Shown: positions 1 through 11,115 of the stretch, in pieces
Numbering within the stretch: the first letter of the stretch is position 1
Layout of the letters: every line of letters starts with the position of its first letter
The notes under the pieces: generated by a model
Databases searched by the model: none
What the model was told of the DNA's origin: nothing
The model's input: only the letters and a program-made list of their open reading frames with translations
Assembly (NCBI RefSeq): GCF_000687475.1
Contig: NC_057319.1
Span: forward strand, 4,578,001-4,642,000
DNA length: 64,000 nt
Direction of reading: 5' to 3'
From: Ustilaginoidea virens
Lineage: Eukaryota; Ascomycota; Sordariomycetes; Hypocreales; Clavicipitaceae
Position numbers and translations under genes: made by a program

Positions 1-924
1 ACCCTCATGCTCAACGTGCTGGACCACATCCGCGCCGCCGACCCGCAGGTCTACGCCCGCACCCGCTACAACATCATCGAGATCTCGCCCAGCCTCGCCG
101 CCCTGCAGGGCCGCCACCTGGCCTCCGCCTCCGCCTCCGCCTCCGCTTCCGCTTCCGCTTCTGCCGCCGCCGCCGCCGCCGCCGCGTCGTCGCGCGGCCA
201 CGCCGACCGCGTCGACATTGTCAACCGCTCCATCTTCGACTGGGACCGCCACGTCCCCTCGCCCTGCTTCTTCCTCGCCATGGAGGTCTTTGACAACCTG
301 TCGCACGACGGTATCCGCTACGACGTCGCCACCGAGGAGCCCCTGCAGGGCCACGTCCTGGTCGACGCCCACGGCGACCTCTACGAGTTTTACGTCCGCG
401 GCCTCGACCCCGTCGCCGCCCGCTTCTTCCGCGTCCGCCACGCCGCCACGGCCGGCGCCTACCCCCGGCCCTACCCGGCCCTCCCCGCCCTGCGCCGCCT
501 CTCCGCCGCCCTGCCCTTTGCCGCCAACCTCTCCGCCGCCGAGTACGTCCCCACCCGCCTGATGCAGCTGTTCGACGTCCTCGACAGGTACTTTCCCGCC
601 CACCGCCTCGTCGCCTCCGACTTTGACTGCCTGCCCCAGGCGGTCCGGGGGCTCAACGCCCCCGTGGTGCAGACGCGCTACCGGAGGAGGATGGTGCCCG
701 TGACGACCCCGCTGGTCCACCAGGGCTACTTTGACATTCTGTTCCCGACGGACTTTCGCATCGCCGAGGCCATGTACCGCGCCATCACCGGCAAGCTCAC
801 GCGCGTCATGTCCCACGGCGACTTTATGCAGCGCTGGGCCTACCTGGAGGACACGGAGACCAGGAGCGGCGAGAACCCGCTGCTGACGCACTACAAGAAC
901 GCCAGCGTCTTGATGACCGTCTAG
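1..924 (+). CDS. MidA/NDUFAF7-type SAM-dependent methyltransferase, 5'-truncated by window edge
   Basis: The frame is open from base 1 and ends at TAG 922-924. The first residues, TLMLNVLDHIRAADP, fit the segment directly after the glycine-rich SAM-binding loop of the MidA/NDUFAF7 (DUF185) family, so the true start and the SAM loop lie outside the window. Later landmarks are the NIIEISPSL segment, FFLAMEVFDNL, and a C-terminal HQGYFDILFPTDF block, all typical of the family. In other eukaryotes these proteins act in mitochondria on complex I assembly (family knowledge). A low-complexity Ser-Ala then poly-Ala insert at about residues 40-62 interrupts the Rossmann core and looks lineage-specific. 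The 3' end faces the 3' end of the AlaRS gene, with two A-tracts (about 961-992) between. Confidence 0.82.
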   Translation, partial: TLMLNVLDHIRAADPQVYARTRYNIIEISPSLAALQGRHLASASASASASASASAAAAAAAASSRGHADRVDIVNRSIFDWDRHVPSPCFFLAMEVFDNLSHDGIRYDVATEEPLQGHVLVDAHGDLYEFYVRGLDPVAARFFRVRHAATAGAYPRPYPALPALRRLSAALPFAANLSAAEYVPTRLMQLFDVLDRYFPAHRLVASDFDCLPQAVRGLNAPVVQTRYRRRMVPVTTPLVHQGYFDILFPTDFRIAEAMYRAITGKLTRVMSHGDFMQRWAYLEDTETRSGENPLLTHYKNASVLMTV

Positions 925-1095
925 GCGGTCGTCATGGGAGGTATTACTAGTTGTAGAGGCAAAAAAAAAACGAAAAAAAAAAAAAAAAAAAACACAATGA
1001 CAGCATACCATCACAAAGCACCATGAACGTGTTGCAACTCGATGCCTACCTACCCTGAAGTTGTATAGTTTTGTTGATGCCTTGATGCCTTGATG

Positions 1096-1158
1096 CCACA
1101 CAACACCACACAACACCACACACCACCACACACCACCACATACCACCACATACCACAC
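1096..1158. repeat. ACACCACA-type minisatellite in convergent 3' region
   Basis: Imperfect tandem copies of CACACCAC/CATACCAC lie between the converging stop codons of the MidA-like gene and the AlaRS gene, preceded by three TTGATGCC copies (about 1080-1097). Not coding. Confidence 0.75.
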
Positions 1159-1174
1159 TGCAAATGTAACCGCG

Positions 1175-3809
1175 CTACAGCTTCTCCTCGAGCCACTTCC
1201 TCGCCTCCTCGACAGCCTCGTCAATCTTTTCCGGCCTGACCCCCACTCCCTGGCGGGTGGGCTCTTTGCCGCCGGATCGCCCTCCCACAATGTTCGACAC
1301 CACCGAGGCCCACTGCTCGGCGGTAACCCCCTTGGACGAAAGGGACTAGGCGGGGGCAGAGCGTCAGCATAAATCTAGACGAGGAATAGAGAGAAAAAAA
1401 AAAAAAAAAAACTCACAGTCCCGACGTAGACGCCGTGGACGACGGCGCCCTCCTCCTCCCCCCCACCGAATATGTAGACGGACTTGGTCTTGTCCTTGGC
1501 CTGAAAGTGCTTAAACACTTCCGTCAGCGCCTTGGCGTTGGCTCCAATGGGCAGGCGGCCGACAAAGTGGTCCGAGCCCTTGTTGTCCTCAAAGTGCTTG
1601 GCCACGCAGCTGACGGCGGCGCCGGCCTCGGCCTTTTGCCGCTTCTTCTGGTCCGCGACGACGGCCGCCGCGATCCTCTGGAAGCGCGTGTTGAACTCGT
1701 CCTTTGTCAGGGCGGAGATGACGAGCTGGCTGAGCTCCTGGGAGACCAGCTTGACCTGCGCCTCCTTGCGGGCGCCAAACGGCATGTCGTCGAGGGCGTC
1801 GAGCTTGTTGGAAAACTCGGCCGCCTCGCGCTGCACCCGGTGCGCGGCCTCGCCCGTGTAGGCGACGATGCGGCGGATGCCCTTGGCGATGCCGCTCTCC
1901 TCGACGAGCACCAGCTGCTTGATGGAGCCGGTGGACTCGACGTGCGTGCCGCCGCAAAACTCGACGCTGAACTGCCTCCACCGGCCGTTGCGGGGGTCCT
2001 CGAGCATCGCGTCAATGTCGGCGCCCACCGAGACGACGCGCACGGGGTTGGGGTACGTCTCGCCAAAGACGGCGCGGACGCCCTCGATCTGGCGCGCGAG
2101 GTCCAGGTCGACGTCCCGGGCGTAGATCCTCGAGTCGCGCCCGATGTACCGGTTGCTCAGGTCCTCGATCCGGCGCAGCTCCTCCACCGTGACCTGGGCC
2201 TTGTGGGAGAAGTCGAAGCGCAGCTTCTCGTCGTCCACCAGGGACCCCTTCTGGTTGACGTCGTCGCCGAGGACCTCGCGGAGGGAGTGGTTCAGCACGT
2301 GGGTGCCCGAGTGGTTGCTGCGGATGGGGGAGCGCCGCAGCTCGTCGTACTCGCAGACGACGCGCTCGCCCGACGACAGGGCGCCGTACTCGACGTAGCC
2401 GCTGTGGAGGACGAAGCCGCCGTAGTTCTGCACGTCCATGACCCTGAACTCGGCCACGCCGTCAATCACGATGCGCCCGGTGTCGGCCACCTGGCCGCCC
2501 GACTCGGCGTAAAAGTTGGTCCTGTCCAGGAGGATGCCGAGGGCGGTCTTGGGGGGCAGGTCCTCGGTGGAGGCGCGGAACGTCTTGCCGTCAAAGACGA
2601 GCTGGACCTTGGCCTCGGCGTCGCCCTTGGCAAACTTGGCCTCGTCGTCGGTCCGGCCGACGTTTTGCTGCTCGAGGTGGGCGATCTGGTGCACGTCGAG
2701 CTTGGCAAAGGTGTCGACGGACGCCTTGACGGCCTTGCTCGCCTCCCGGGCCCTGTCCCTGGCCGCGTCGACCTCGCGCTCGTCAATCACCAGGCCGCGC
2801 TCCTGGGCCATGATCTGGGTCAGGTCGACGGGGAAGCCGAAGGTGTCGTACAGGCGCCACACCACGTCCCCGTCGAGCTTCCCGACGCCGTCCTTGGCCG
2901 CCCTGGCCGCCCTGGCCGCGTTGGCCGCGTACTTTTCGAACTGGGCCTCGCCGCGGTCGAGCGTCCGCGCAAAGGCGGCCTCCTCCTCGTCGAGTATCTC
3001 CTTGATGCCGTGCTGCTTGCCGGCGAGCTCGGGGAACTGCGCGCCCATGTGGGCGACGAGGGCCGGCAGGATGCGGGAGAAGAAGCTGCCAATCTCGGCG
3101 CCGAGGTACTTGCGGGCGTACCGGACGCCTCGCCGGAGGATGCGCCGGACGACGTAGCCGCGGCCGTCGCTGTTGGGGACGGCGCCGTCGGCGATGGCGA
3201 AGGACAGGGTTCGGATGTGGTCGGCAACGACGCGGTAGGCGGTGTCGACGCCGTCGGCGTCGTCCCGGCCGTACCTGTCGGCGTAGGGTCGGACGCCGGC
3301 CACGTCCCGGATCCGCTCGAACAGCGGGGTGAAGCAGTCGGTCGCGTAGTTGGACCGGGTCCCCTGCAGGGCGGAGACGAGGCGCTCGAAGCCCATGCCG
3401 GTGTCGACGTGCTTGGCGGGCAGGGGCCGCAGGGTGCGGTCCTTTTGGCGGTCAAACTGGATGAAGACGAGGTTCCAAATCTCCACCACCATGGGGTCGT
3501 CCTTGTTGACAATGTGCGCCGCGTTCCGGCCGCCGACCTTGTCGTAGTGAATCTCGCTCGAGGGGCCGCAGGGGCCCTGGTCGCCCATTTCCCAAAAGTT
3601 GTCCTTCATGTCGCCGGGGACGACGTGGTCCTCGGGCAGGCCAATGTCGAGCCACAGCTGCCTGGCCTCGTGGTCGGGCGGCAGGCCCAGCCCCTCGTCG
3701 CCCTCGAAGTAGGTGGCGTACAGACGGGCGGGGTCGAGGCCGTAGACCTTGGTGAGGATCTCCCAGGCCATCTCGATGGCCTCGGCCTTGAAGTAGTCGC
3801 CAAAGGACC

Positions 3810-3840
<31 letters not shown>

Positions 3841-4367
3841 GTAGCTGTCCTTGCCGACATCGTCGAGGTCGTTGTGCTTGCCGCCGGCGCGAATGACCTT
3901 TTGGGTGTCGGCCGCGCGCTTGAGGCTGAACATGGGGTGCGACTTGTTGACGGTTCCGAGAAAGATGGGCTTGAACTGGTTCATGCCGGCGTTGGTGAAG
4001 AGCAGGGAGGGGTCATCGTAGGGGACGACGGATCCGGAGGGGACTGGCGATGATGCTTTTGTGAGTGACGGAGCAGCAGAAAAGAGGGCGGTGGTGATGG
4101 GCCCAGCAAGCGGGCATGTTGGACTTTTTTCATCTTTTACTTTTCATCTTTTTTTTTTTTTTTTCATCGCTTTTTCTTTTTCTGTTCCCTCTTCTCTTTC
4201 ATTTCATTGCATTGTCTTTTCTTTTTTTTATTTCTTTTTCCTTTTCGGCATGCCAACGCGGGGAGGGACTTGCTGGGATTTGTCTCACCTATCGTGTGAC
4301 CCCGCTGTTCCATGTAGTCAAAAAACGCCTGGCGCACGCGCGCCGAGGGCCATTTCAGCTCGCTCAT
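1175..4367 (-). CDS. Alanyl-tRNA synthetase, three exons
   Basis: Charges tRNA-Ala with alanine. Exons (minus) are 4367-4289, 4055-1417 and 1345-1175, giving 962 aa. The first junction reads [20 protein letters not shown] and the last [15 protein letters not shown], both as expected for AlaRS. The class II catalytic core runs from [15 protein letters not shown] through [15 protein letters not shown]; the editing-domain zinc motif [12 protein letters not shown] and the CGGTH motif are intact, followed by the C-Ala region ending in WLEEKL. Length is normal for a eukaryotic AlaRS. The reading frame stays open 153 codons upstream of the chosen ATG and includes another ATG at 4778 followed by an Arg-rich, acid-free stretch. 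An alternative start giving a mitochondrial isoform is therefore plausible, because fungi commonly use one gene for both compartments. Confidence 0.95.
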
Positions 4368-4942
4368 GCTGGCGGGGGGAGCTGGCGATGGCTTCGCCGA
4401 GGCCGAGGCAGTCGTCCGCGTGGGCGTCCAGATGCGGATGCAGGCTGAAGCGCTGTGCCGTCGACAGAGCTGGTGGCAAGATGATGGTGGTGGTGGTGGT
4501 GGTGGTGGTGGTGGTGGTTGCCCGAGGTGGGTTTGCGAGGTTTTGTAGAAACTTCTACAAGCATCAGGCAAGCGTGGCGCAGCGAGTACAAAGGGAGCTG
4601 TTGTCCGCCGGCCTGGGACCACAGCAGACGCACCGGCACCAGCACCAGCACCAGCACCAGCACCGCCTGCACCGCCTGCACCAACTGCACCAACTGCACC
4701 ACCCAGGCCAGCTGCACCGCCCAGGCCAGCACCGGCTCCCGCAAGCAGCCTGAAGCGGCAGCTCCTCCCCAGCAGCATCCGCGCTCTCGCACCACCAACG
4801 CCTTTGTCGATCTTGCCCGCTGTCACCCGGTCTTCCGTCTTCCGTCTTCCGTCTTTCGTCTCAATCAGTCATCCCAGACCAGCATCGGCTCGACTCGAAT
4901 CAGATCGCTCTCGAGGGCCGCCTCCGTTCCACCCACTGGCGC

Positions 4943-4980
<38 letters not shown>

Positions 4981-5174
4981 CCTACGTACGGCCTGTGCCT
5001 CGAGGTTCGCCGCACCGAGCTGCGTGTCGTCGACCCGCCGATTGGAAAAGCAAACCCCGTCCCGTCACGGTGCCCGTTTGACCAGGGATTGAAGAGGGGC
5101 AATTGAAGAGGAAGAATTGCAGCAAGCAGAGGCAGTGGCACAGGCAGAGGCACAGCCAAGAGCCAAAGAGGCAG

Positions 5175-5216
<42 letters not shown>

Positions 5217-5248
5217 AGAAAAGCAAGGCAAACCGTTGTGTGGGAAGG
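4368..5248. other. Divergent intergenic/promoter region with extension ORF and SSRs
   Basis: This is the shared upstream region of AlaRS (-) and the Asn/Asp-rich gene (+). It holds an in-frame N-terminal extension of AlaRS (ATG at 4778), a TGG/ACC run (about 4484-4518), CACCAG/CACCGC repeats (about 4628-4700), AGC repeats (about 4949-4977) and a 39-base A run (5175-5213). No further gene is supported. Confidence 0.6.
5175..5213. repeat. 39-base poly(A) tract
   Basis: Uninterrupted A run 36 bp upstream of the start codon of the next gene. It probably lies in its promoter or 5' UTR. Confidence 0.9.
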
Positions 5249-6246
5249 ATGATGGTTCATCAGGGATCGCCAGCCGCCGCTGCGTACAATTTCCCGTCAA
5301 CGTCGCTGCCGCTGCCCACCGACGCCGCCCACCAGCGTGGCCTGGGGCAGCCCGCCAGCGGCGCAGCCACCACCACCACCACCGCCTCCGCCGCGCCCCA
5401 GGCCCCCCAGGCCCCCGCCGACCAGGCCTTTGCGCCGTGCGGCAGCGCCAGCTACAGCGCCAGCTACAGCGCCAACTCGGACGCCTGCACCGCCATGCTC
5501 CTCCCCCCCCCCGTGCTGGGCAAGAGGAAAGCAGAGACGCAGGACAACGAACAACTGTCCAAGCGATTGAGTCTGCTCAACCTGGGTACCGTCTTTGCCG
5601 CGGCCCCTTTTTTGCTTGCTTGCTTGCTTGCTTGCTTTCTTGCGCGCACGAGTACCCCTAGTTCGCAATGGCTGACTTTTTTTTTTTTTTTTTTTCCCGC
5701 CTCTCCCCCATAGAAAAAGGCGGCTCCAAGCTCTACGTCCCCGTCGAATCGCCCGCCCCGGCCGGGCTGACCACGCGCAATGCCCCCGACAACAACAACA
5801 ACAACAACAACAACCACGACGACGACTCGATGATGCAGCTGGACCACTCCCAGCACAGGGTGTACATTTACAACCTGGACGACGAGCTGTCCTCCGAAAG
5901 CGGCCACGACGACGACGACGACGCCGACGGTAAGCTAATCCTGCTGCCCGACGTCGAGAAACACCTGCGCGAGCGCCGCATCCCCCCTCACGTCCTCGCC
6001 AACAGCCAGGGCCAGCTGGCAGGCATGCATATGCAGCTGGTGCCGTACAGCGACCCCAAGTCCCTGACCGTGCCGGAGGAGCACGACAGCGTCAGAAAGG
6101 CCATCATCGAGGCGAGGCAGCGGGCCAGGGACAAGCAGCGGCTGGAGCGCGAAGCGACGCCCTCGACGCCCTTCCCGACAGTGTCCACGGCGGGCGTCGT
6201 CATGTCGAGCGCGGTTGACAAGGGCGACGAGATGGACATTGATTGA
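5249..6246 (+). CDS. Uncharacterised Asn/Asp-rich fungal protein, two exons
   Basis: Exons 5249-5585 and 5714-6246 give 289 aa; the junction reads SLLNL-EKGGSKLYVPVE. The intron contains a GCTT tetranucleotide run and a T tract. I recognise the pattern of a conserved filamentous-fungal protein of unknown role (LGKRK..SKRLSLLNL, then HRVYIYNLDDELSSES, then a C-terminal VPEEHDSVRKAIIEARQRA helix) but cannot assign a function. A short basic stretch, LGKRKAETQDNEQLSKRLS, could be nuclear-targeting. Lineage-specific repeats give runs of Asn (about residues 134-141) and Asp (about 180-184). The start could be either of two adjacent ATGs (5249 or 5252). Confidence 0.75.
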
Positions 6247-6685
6247 CCATTGCTGCCTAGACAGCAGCCCATGCCATGTTGGAAAAAAAAGGGGGAACGC
6301 GGGACCCCAAGACAGGTTGTCCCATGGGAGATTCGAGCTTGTCAATTTAGCGTGCATCCATCCATCTGTATCATCATCACTTGTGACGCGCTTTGTTCCT
6401 TTTATCGTTGCTCTTGGTAGGTAGGTGTCAAGTCAAATAGGTTATTTCTTTCGCAATTCTCCATCAGTTGTCCGGGCTGCTACGCCTCTTCCAAAATATT
6501 CCAGCAACAACACCACCACACACCGCGCGATAGCTAGCCGAGCCTCACTACATTCGAATTGACGTGCCTTGGGGGAAAAAAGAAGACCAGGAAAAAAAAA
6601 ATAAAAAAAAGGGGGAAAACATGGAGCACGCGCTGCTGCGTGTGTCGGCGGCTCATAAAACCCTCCCCGGCGCTCCCACCAGCCT

Positions 6686-7378
6686 TCAACTCGACTTGTT
6701 CGGCGGCGGTCCCTGGGGAGGCGTATACGCCGGCGCGGGATGATCCGCCGGGGCTCGGTGGGTGGGCGGCCTGCTCTGCGACGGATCGACCTTGGAGCCT
6801 CCTTCCGGAGGACCCGGGTACACGGGGGGGCTGTTCGGGTCGTAGGCCGGCAGAGGCATGTCGTTCATCGGGTACGCCTGTTGGTAGCCGCTCTGCTGCG
6901 GCGGGTAGTGGCACGGGCCTTGCGACGGCCACTGGTTCTCCTCGCGGGCTGGCGCGTAGGACCGTCGACTCACCAGGCACTGGGCGATGCCCCGTTAGCA
7001 GCTCGATCGCTCGCTCGCTCCCACGTCCGTGTTTGTCCACGGCTCCTGCTTGCCACGCCATGCCGACAAGACTTACCCGGTGATACGCAAGCGGCCGCAG
7101 GCCCTTTCGGACCCTTCTCTGGGCATGCAGATAGCCCCCGAACACGTACAGCACGACGGAAAGCAGGACGACGAAGAACAGGATCCATCGAATCATGATG
7201 CCCGTCTGCGTAGGGCGCGCTGTCAGCAAGCCCCCCCAGGCACGCACATTTGCCAGATAAAAAAAAAAAAAAAAAGAAAAAAAAGAAAACCGACGGATAC
7301 GGCACCTACCTTTGTCGCCCACCACGGAGCATAGCACTCATCATCCACGCAGATGATATCCCTGGCAAGAGCGGGCAT
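6686..7378 (-). CDS. RCR1/2-like single-pass membrane protein, three exons
   Basis: Exons (minus) 7378-7310, 7205-7077 and 6979-6686 encode 163 aa. Exon 1 supplies MPALARDIICVDDECYAPWW, exon 2 a hydrophobic segment WILFFVVLLSVVLYVFGGYL followed by basic HAQRRVRKGLRPL, and exon 3 a Pro/Tyr-rich cytoplasmic tail. The layout (short lumenal Cys-containing N-terminus, one TM, basic stop-transfer, proline tail) matches the RCR family, whose yeast members affect chitin deposition and plasma-membrane protein traffic. The tail holds a PPVY motif within SPPVYPGPP, a likely Rsp5/WW-domain ligand. The first intron contains two long T tracts on the sense strand. Function is by family resemblance only. Confidence 0.82.
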
Positions 7379-8158
7379 GATGGGAACGTCCCTCGCTGGG
7401 AGGATCGCTTTCTCTGTCGTCGAAAAGTCGGCTGGAGCAAAAGGACGGGAGAGGAGGAGCTGCTGTCCCGGAGCACCGGTTCCTTGGCGAAGGGCGGCTT
7501 GACTGAAAGGAAGAGGAAAATAAAATCGTAAAGACGCAAAGAACCCGCGCGGAAGGCGGTAGATGACCCAAGAAGCAGACGCTGACGGGCTGCGCGGGTT
7601 TTGCTGGCCCCGAAAGCCCTTTCGTGTGTGGCAAGCTTGTTTGATGTCTGTCGTGTTTCACCCCCCCGGCGACCAGACACGAACCAGCCCCAGTCTGCTG
7701 GGAGCCGGCGGCTCGAGGCAAAACTCAAAACTGCACTTGCCTCTTTCGATCGTTCCCCCCTCGGTCGTGTTGCTAGGCTCTGAACCCCAACCCCCCCCCC
7801 CCCCCCCCCCCCCGGGTATGAATTCCCCTGCCATGCAATGCTGCAAGGTGGGCTGGTCTATGGTCTGTGGACGAACAAGCTCCAAGCCCACAGGAGCGGC
7901 ACCGACGTCGACCTGCGCATGTGATGGGGGCTGGGCACTGATACCGCCCAAGGACGTGCAATATTGGCCCTCAAATCGTGTTGCCAGTATCGTGCTTCAT
8001 TCAACAAGTACATGCTGCACATGCCAGTACGGAGACGCAACAAACTTGTCGACTGTCAAACGACGACAACCACACCTGGCCGTGCCCGGGAGGTGTCGTA
8101 TCGCACAGTATGCAAAGGTACTCTACACTGTGCCGCCGCAGTGCCGTTCTTCCGCGAC
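7379..8158. other. Intergenic region left of the retroelement nest
   Basis: Upstream of the RCR-like gene. It holds a C run (about 7790-7813) and no coding frame I can support. The last five bases, GCGAC (8154-8158), are the left target-site duplication of the outer LTR element. Confidence 0.6.
8154..8158. repeat. Target-site duplication GCGAC, left copy
   Basis: Identical to 19639-19643, immediately outside the opposite LTR. Confidence 0.88.
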
Positions 8159-8354
8159 TGTCAGAATGCACAGGGAAAATGCGATAATACTTGATTGAAG
8201 GAACCAAGTCCTCTCTAAGAGACTTGTGTTCCCAGCTATTTATAGTGGGATAGGGGGTACCCCTAAGGGCTTACTGATCTAGGGTGAACTCGGCACATCC
8301 GACCTCGGACATGACCGATATCTATATTACAGATAAGCTAATTTCCCTCTAACA
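8159..8354 (-). repeat. Element 1 left LTR (3' LTR)
   Basis: 196 bp, TG..CA ended, direct repeat of 19443-19638. A TATA-like TATAAATA on the minus strand lies at 8237-8244. Confidence 0.9.
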
Positions 8355-8449
8355 CACCCCCTTAGGATATACTTTCTCTAGGATATCCTGCTATATAGCT
8401 AAACTTAGTGTAAAGCAAGATAATAAGTAGAAATATCAATCCACTTAAA

Positions 8450-10240
8450 ACAGTTATGCGTAAAATATAACGGTGCCCTTATTGAATAGGCTACCTATTC
8501 AGGGGTAAATTCGCCTAATAGCATATATACAGCGTAAGAAAATAATAATAAACCGTAGATTCCAATTTTTTATAGGAAATAAATGTAGCTATTGAAAAAA
8601 CCTATTTTAATCTGATTTTTTAGGGCATTTTTTAATCCTTCTAAGGCTCTTCCTTACCACTAAGGTCAATATCGTAAGACTGCGGTCTAATATCATAGGA
8701 TCCCTTTAAAACAATAAGCCTAAATTGCCAATAGAAGATTTCAAATTTCTAGCCTATTAGAGGCTTTATAAAACCATTAGCGACTATATTGCCTATTAGA
8801 ACCTATATAATATTAATCATTCCTTTCTAAACCTCTTAGCGCAGCCAATAATAATAAATATCTATATAACGAAGCCGTATCATAAGCTTAAAGAATTCCT
8901 CCTTTAATAGGCAAATAGTCTGGATATTATCGCATTGAATTATAGGGATATTAGCATATAATTAGAGCCTAACTTCCTCGCATAATCTCTTAAAGGCGAT
9001 AACCTCTTTTGCTATATAAAATATCGCAAAAAGCTCTGCCTCTATTGATGATATTATAACAGTATCCTATTAACCTGATTTATATATAATTAGGCCGCCA
9101 AAGAGCTTAATTATATAGCCCTAACTGCTTTATTGTATTGTAATATCGTCGGTATAAGAAGCATTAGAAAATGCCTCTATTTCTGCTATATTAGCCTAGA
9201 ACTCTATCGCGGTATTCTTCTATATATAGCCGTAATCGAGTGCCTTCTTTACGGCTCGTAAATAGTTTAGATCTAGATTTTAAAGGAATCTTAATAGCTG
9301 CGATCCAATATAGCCTAATTTAGGCCTTATAATTATAATCAGATATACCAACAAGCCTACTATTAATTAGTATCGCTTCGTATCGTATAGTTTAGCTATC
9401 CTATCGAATGCCTTAAGTCTTATAGTATACAGTAGGTACTCCGGAAGGCGGTCCTTAGCATCATTAAATGCAGTAAAGTTATATTTTATTGCCAGCTTAT
9501 TAAAGTAAGCCCTCTATATAAGCTACAACTTTCCGGCCGTACGGTTGTAAATAACCTTAATTGCTAAGAACTACTATAGCTTGCCGAGATCTTTAATCTT
9601 AAATGCCGCTATTAATGCCGTATAGAACGATTTAAATACCTCTATCTATAACTTATAATAAAGTATAACTAGGTTATTAATATAGAAGAACACAATAAGG
9701 AAGCTATTAATAAAGATATAAGGGTCTTCGCAGACCTATTTAAAGCCTCATTACAATAGGAATTATAATAACTCTTTAAACTATAGTAGTAGAGACCTTC
9801 GAAGCCTGTATAGGGTATATAATAACCTAATAAATATAAAGCTATTGTAGAATCCGTTAGGTTATTTGCAATAGATAGTCTTATTAAGTAGTATATTAAG
9901 AAAAGCTATAATAAAGTTATATTGGTGCGTCTCTAGGTTAAAGAAGTATATTAATACTATAAGAAGCCGAAATATATATACTGCAAATGCTATTGCCCGG
10001 GTATTATAAAGATTATAGGGTTATTAATCACTATAAATATATAATCGTGCCTTATAACCGGTGAGATACCTATTTTAGTCCTATTTGTAGATAAACACCT
10101 ACTTTAGGTCTAATAGCTTAATCTAAGGGTCGATAGATAAATTATTATATTAAATAATATACCTAATCTCCCTATTTATAACCTTTGAATATTCTTTTTT
10201 TATAATAGTAATAAATTCTTTACGCTTAAAGTGCTTTTTA
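8450..10240 (-). pseudogene. Copia reverse transcriptase/RNase H remnant of element 1
   Basis: Reading the minus strand from 10240, the N-terminal RT signature (HKKHFKRKEFITIIKKEYS, a decayed 'EAM..E' region) is followed near 10050 by a YKARL block, then LYRLRRSLLL*FKELL and DPYIFINSFLIVFFYINNL. The last is the Copia YVDD box with both catalytic Asp codons now Asn (9673-9678), as G-to-A RIP would produce. Stops are mostly TAA/TAG at Gln or Trp positions. RNase H-like sequence continues toward 8450. The remnant is abruptly cut at 10240 upstream of RT. Confidence 0.75.
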
Positions 10241-10594
10241 TGTTGATATAAACTCGGGGTACCCAGTTATACGTAGGGTCGCGCGCGTGGTATCAAGTAC
10301 CGTGAGGTCACCGGTCAAAGGTATGATTACTTCTTTGATTATGACTGACTAATGACTGACTATCTAAAAGGAAAGAAAGGAAGCAAAAGAGGGTAATTAT
10401 ACGATGTGGCCTTTTTGTGCGTGTGCCGTTGTCACGTGCATCGGCGCAGTCGGGCCGGGCTGCCCGCGTGCCCTACCGGGCTCAGGGGTAAAGGGGCAAA
10501 AGGGGCCAAAGTGGCCACATCGTGCGCATCGGGTGTGCGCGGCACATCCGTCGCAATGTGCCCAATTGGGCACCTTGCGACAGCGATTCCGACA
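10241..10594 (+). repeat. LTR-like GC-rich segment (element 3, single copy in window)
   Basis: It begins with TGTTGATATAAACTCGGGG exactly where the Copia RT of element 1 is cut, and plausibly ends in ACA at 10594. Unlike its surroundings it is GC-rich and little affected by RIP. It contains an 11-bp inverted repeat (10401-10411 with 10513-10523) and a 30-bp near-perfect palindrome (10551-10580). No second copy is present, so the LTR call rests on the TG..CA ends and position. Confidence 0.5.
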
Positions 10595-11115
10595 GTATAA
10601 CTACTACTAACCTTCCCCTTCTCTTCTAGCTCCTATTTCTACTAAATATATTTAATAATTATTAGAAAATCGAGATATTTATTCTATTCTTATACTTTTA
10701 CTATTCGATTAAGGATTTTTTCTTTAAAGGTAGGATACTTTTAACAAAAAGTTTTTACTAGCTATTTAGTAAGTATATTTCCATTAATAAAGATCGAGTC
10801 TATTCGCACTAATCGCTTATATAATATAGAGATTTTATTAAACTATTCCTCTATATTATATCTTCTAAGGTTATATCGCATAGCCTGCTTAAATTTTTCT
10901 TTAAGGTATTCCCGGATAATAAGCTAAATCGGTCGCATATATTTTATTAGGCATTAAATTTTTCTTTAAATATTCCGATCGCCTGCTACTAATATCTTAT
11001 AGCTAAGGCTTAGTGTTAATTTAAACCACGCTATATATACTCGAAGATTCCGACTAAATATTATATAACGGTCGTTCTAAAAGTTATACTAAATATTAGC
11101 TTATTTTATCTATTC
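10595..11115. other. AT-rich sequence after the LTR-like segment
   Basis: TA-rich, RIP-like DNA without a readable frame. It may be the leader of element 3. It ends in TATTC (11111-11115), the left target duplication of element 2. Confidence 0.45.
11111..11115. repeat. Target-site duplication TATTC, left copy
   Basis: Identical to 18704-18708, directly outside the right LTR. Confidence 0.93.

Noticed and set aside
1435..4053. 872-codon open frame on + opposite the AlaRS gene
   Set aside because: Val/Gly/Leu-rich shadow translation of a GC-rich gene; no domain, and AlaRS on the minus strand is unambiguous.
4364..4798. His-rich 144-codon minus frame upstream of AlaRS
   Set aside because: Produced by the TGG/CCA repeat; it is in a different frame from AlaRS, whose upstream extension is the better reading.
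10404..10610. 68-codon frame in the GC-rich LTR-like segment
   Set aside because: Lies across inverted repeats; no start context or homology expected.
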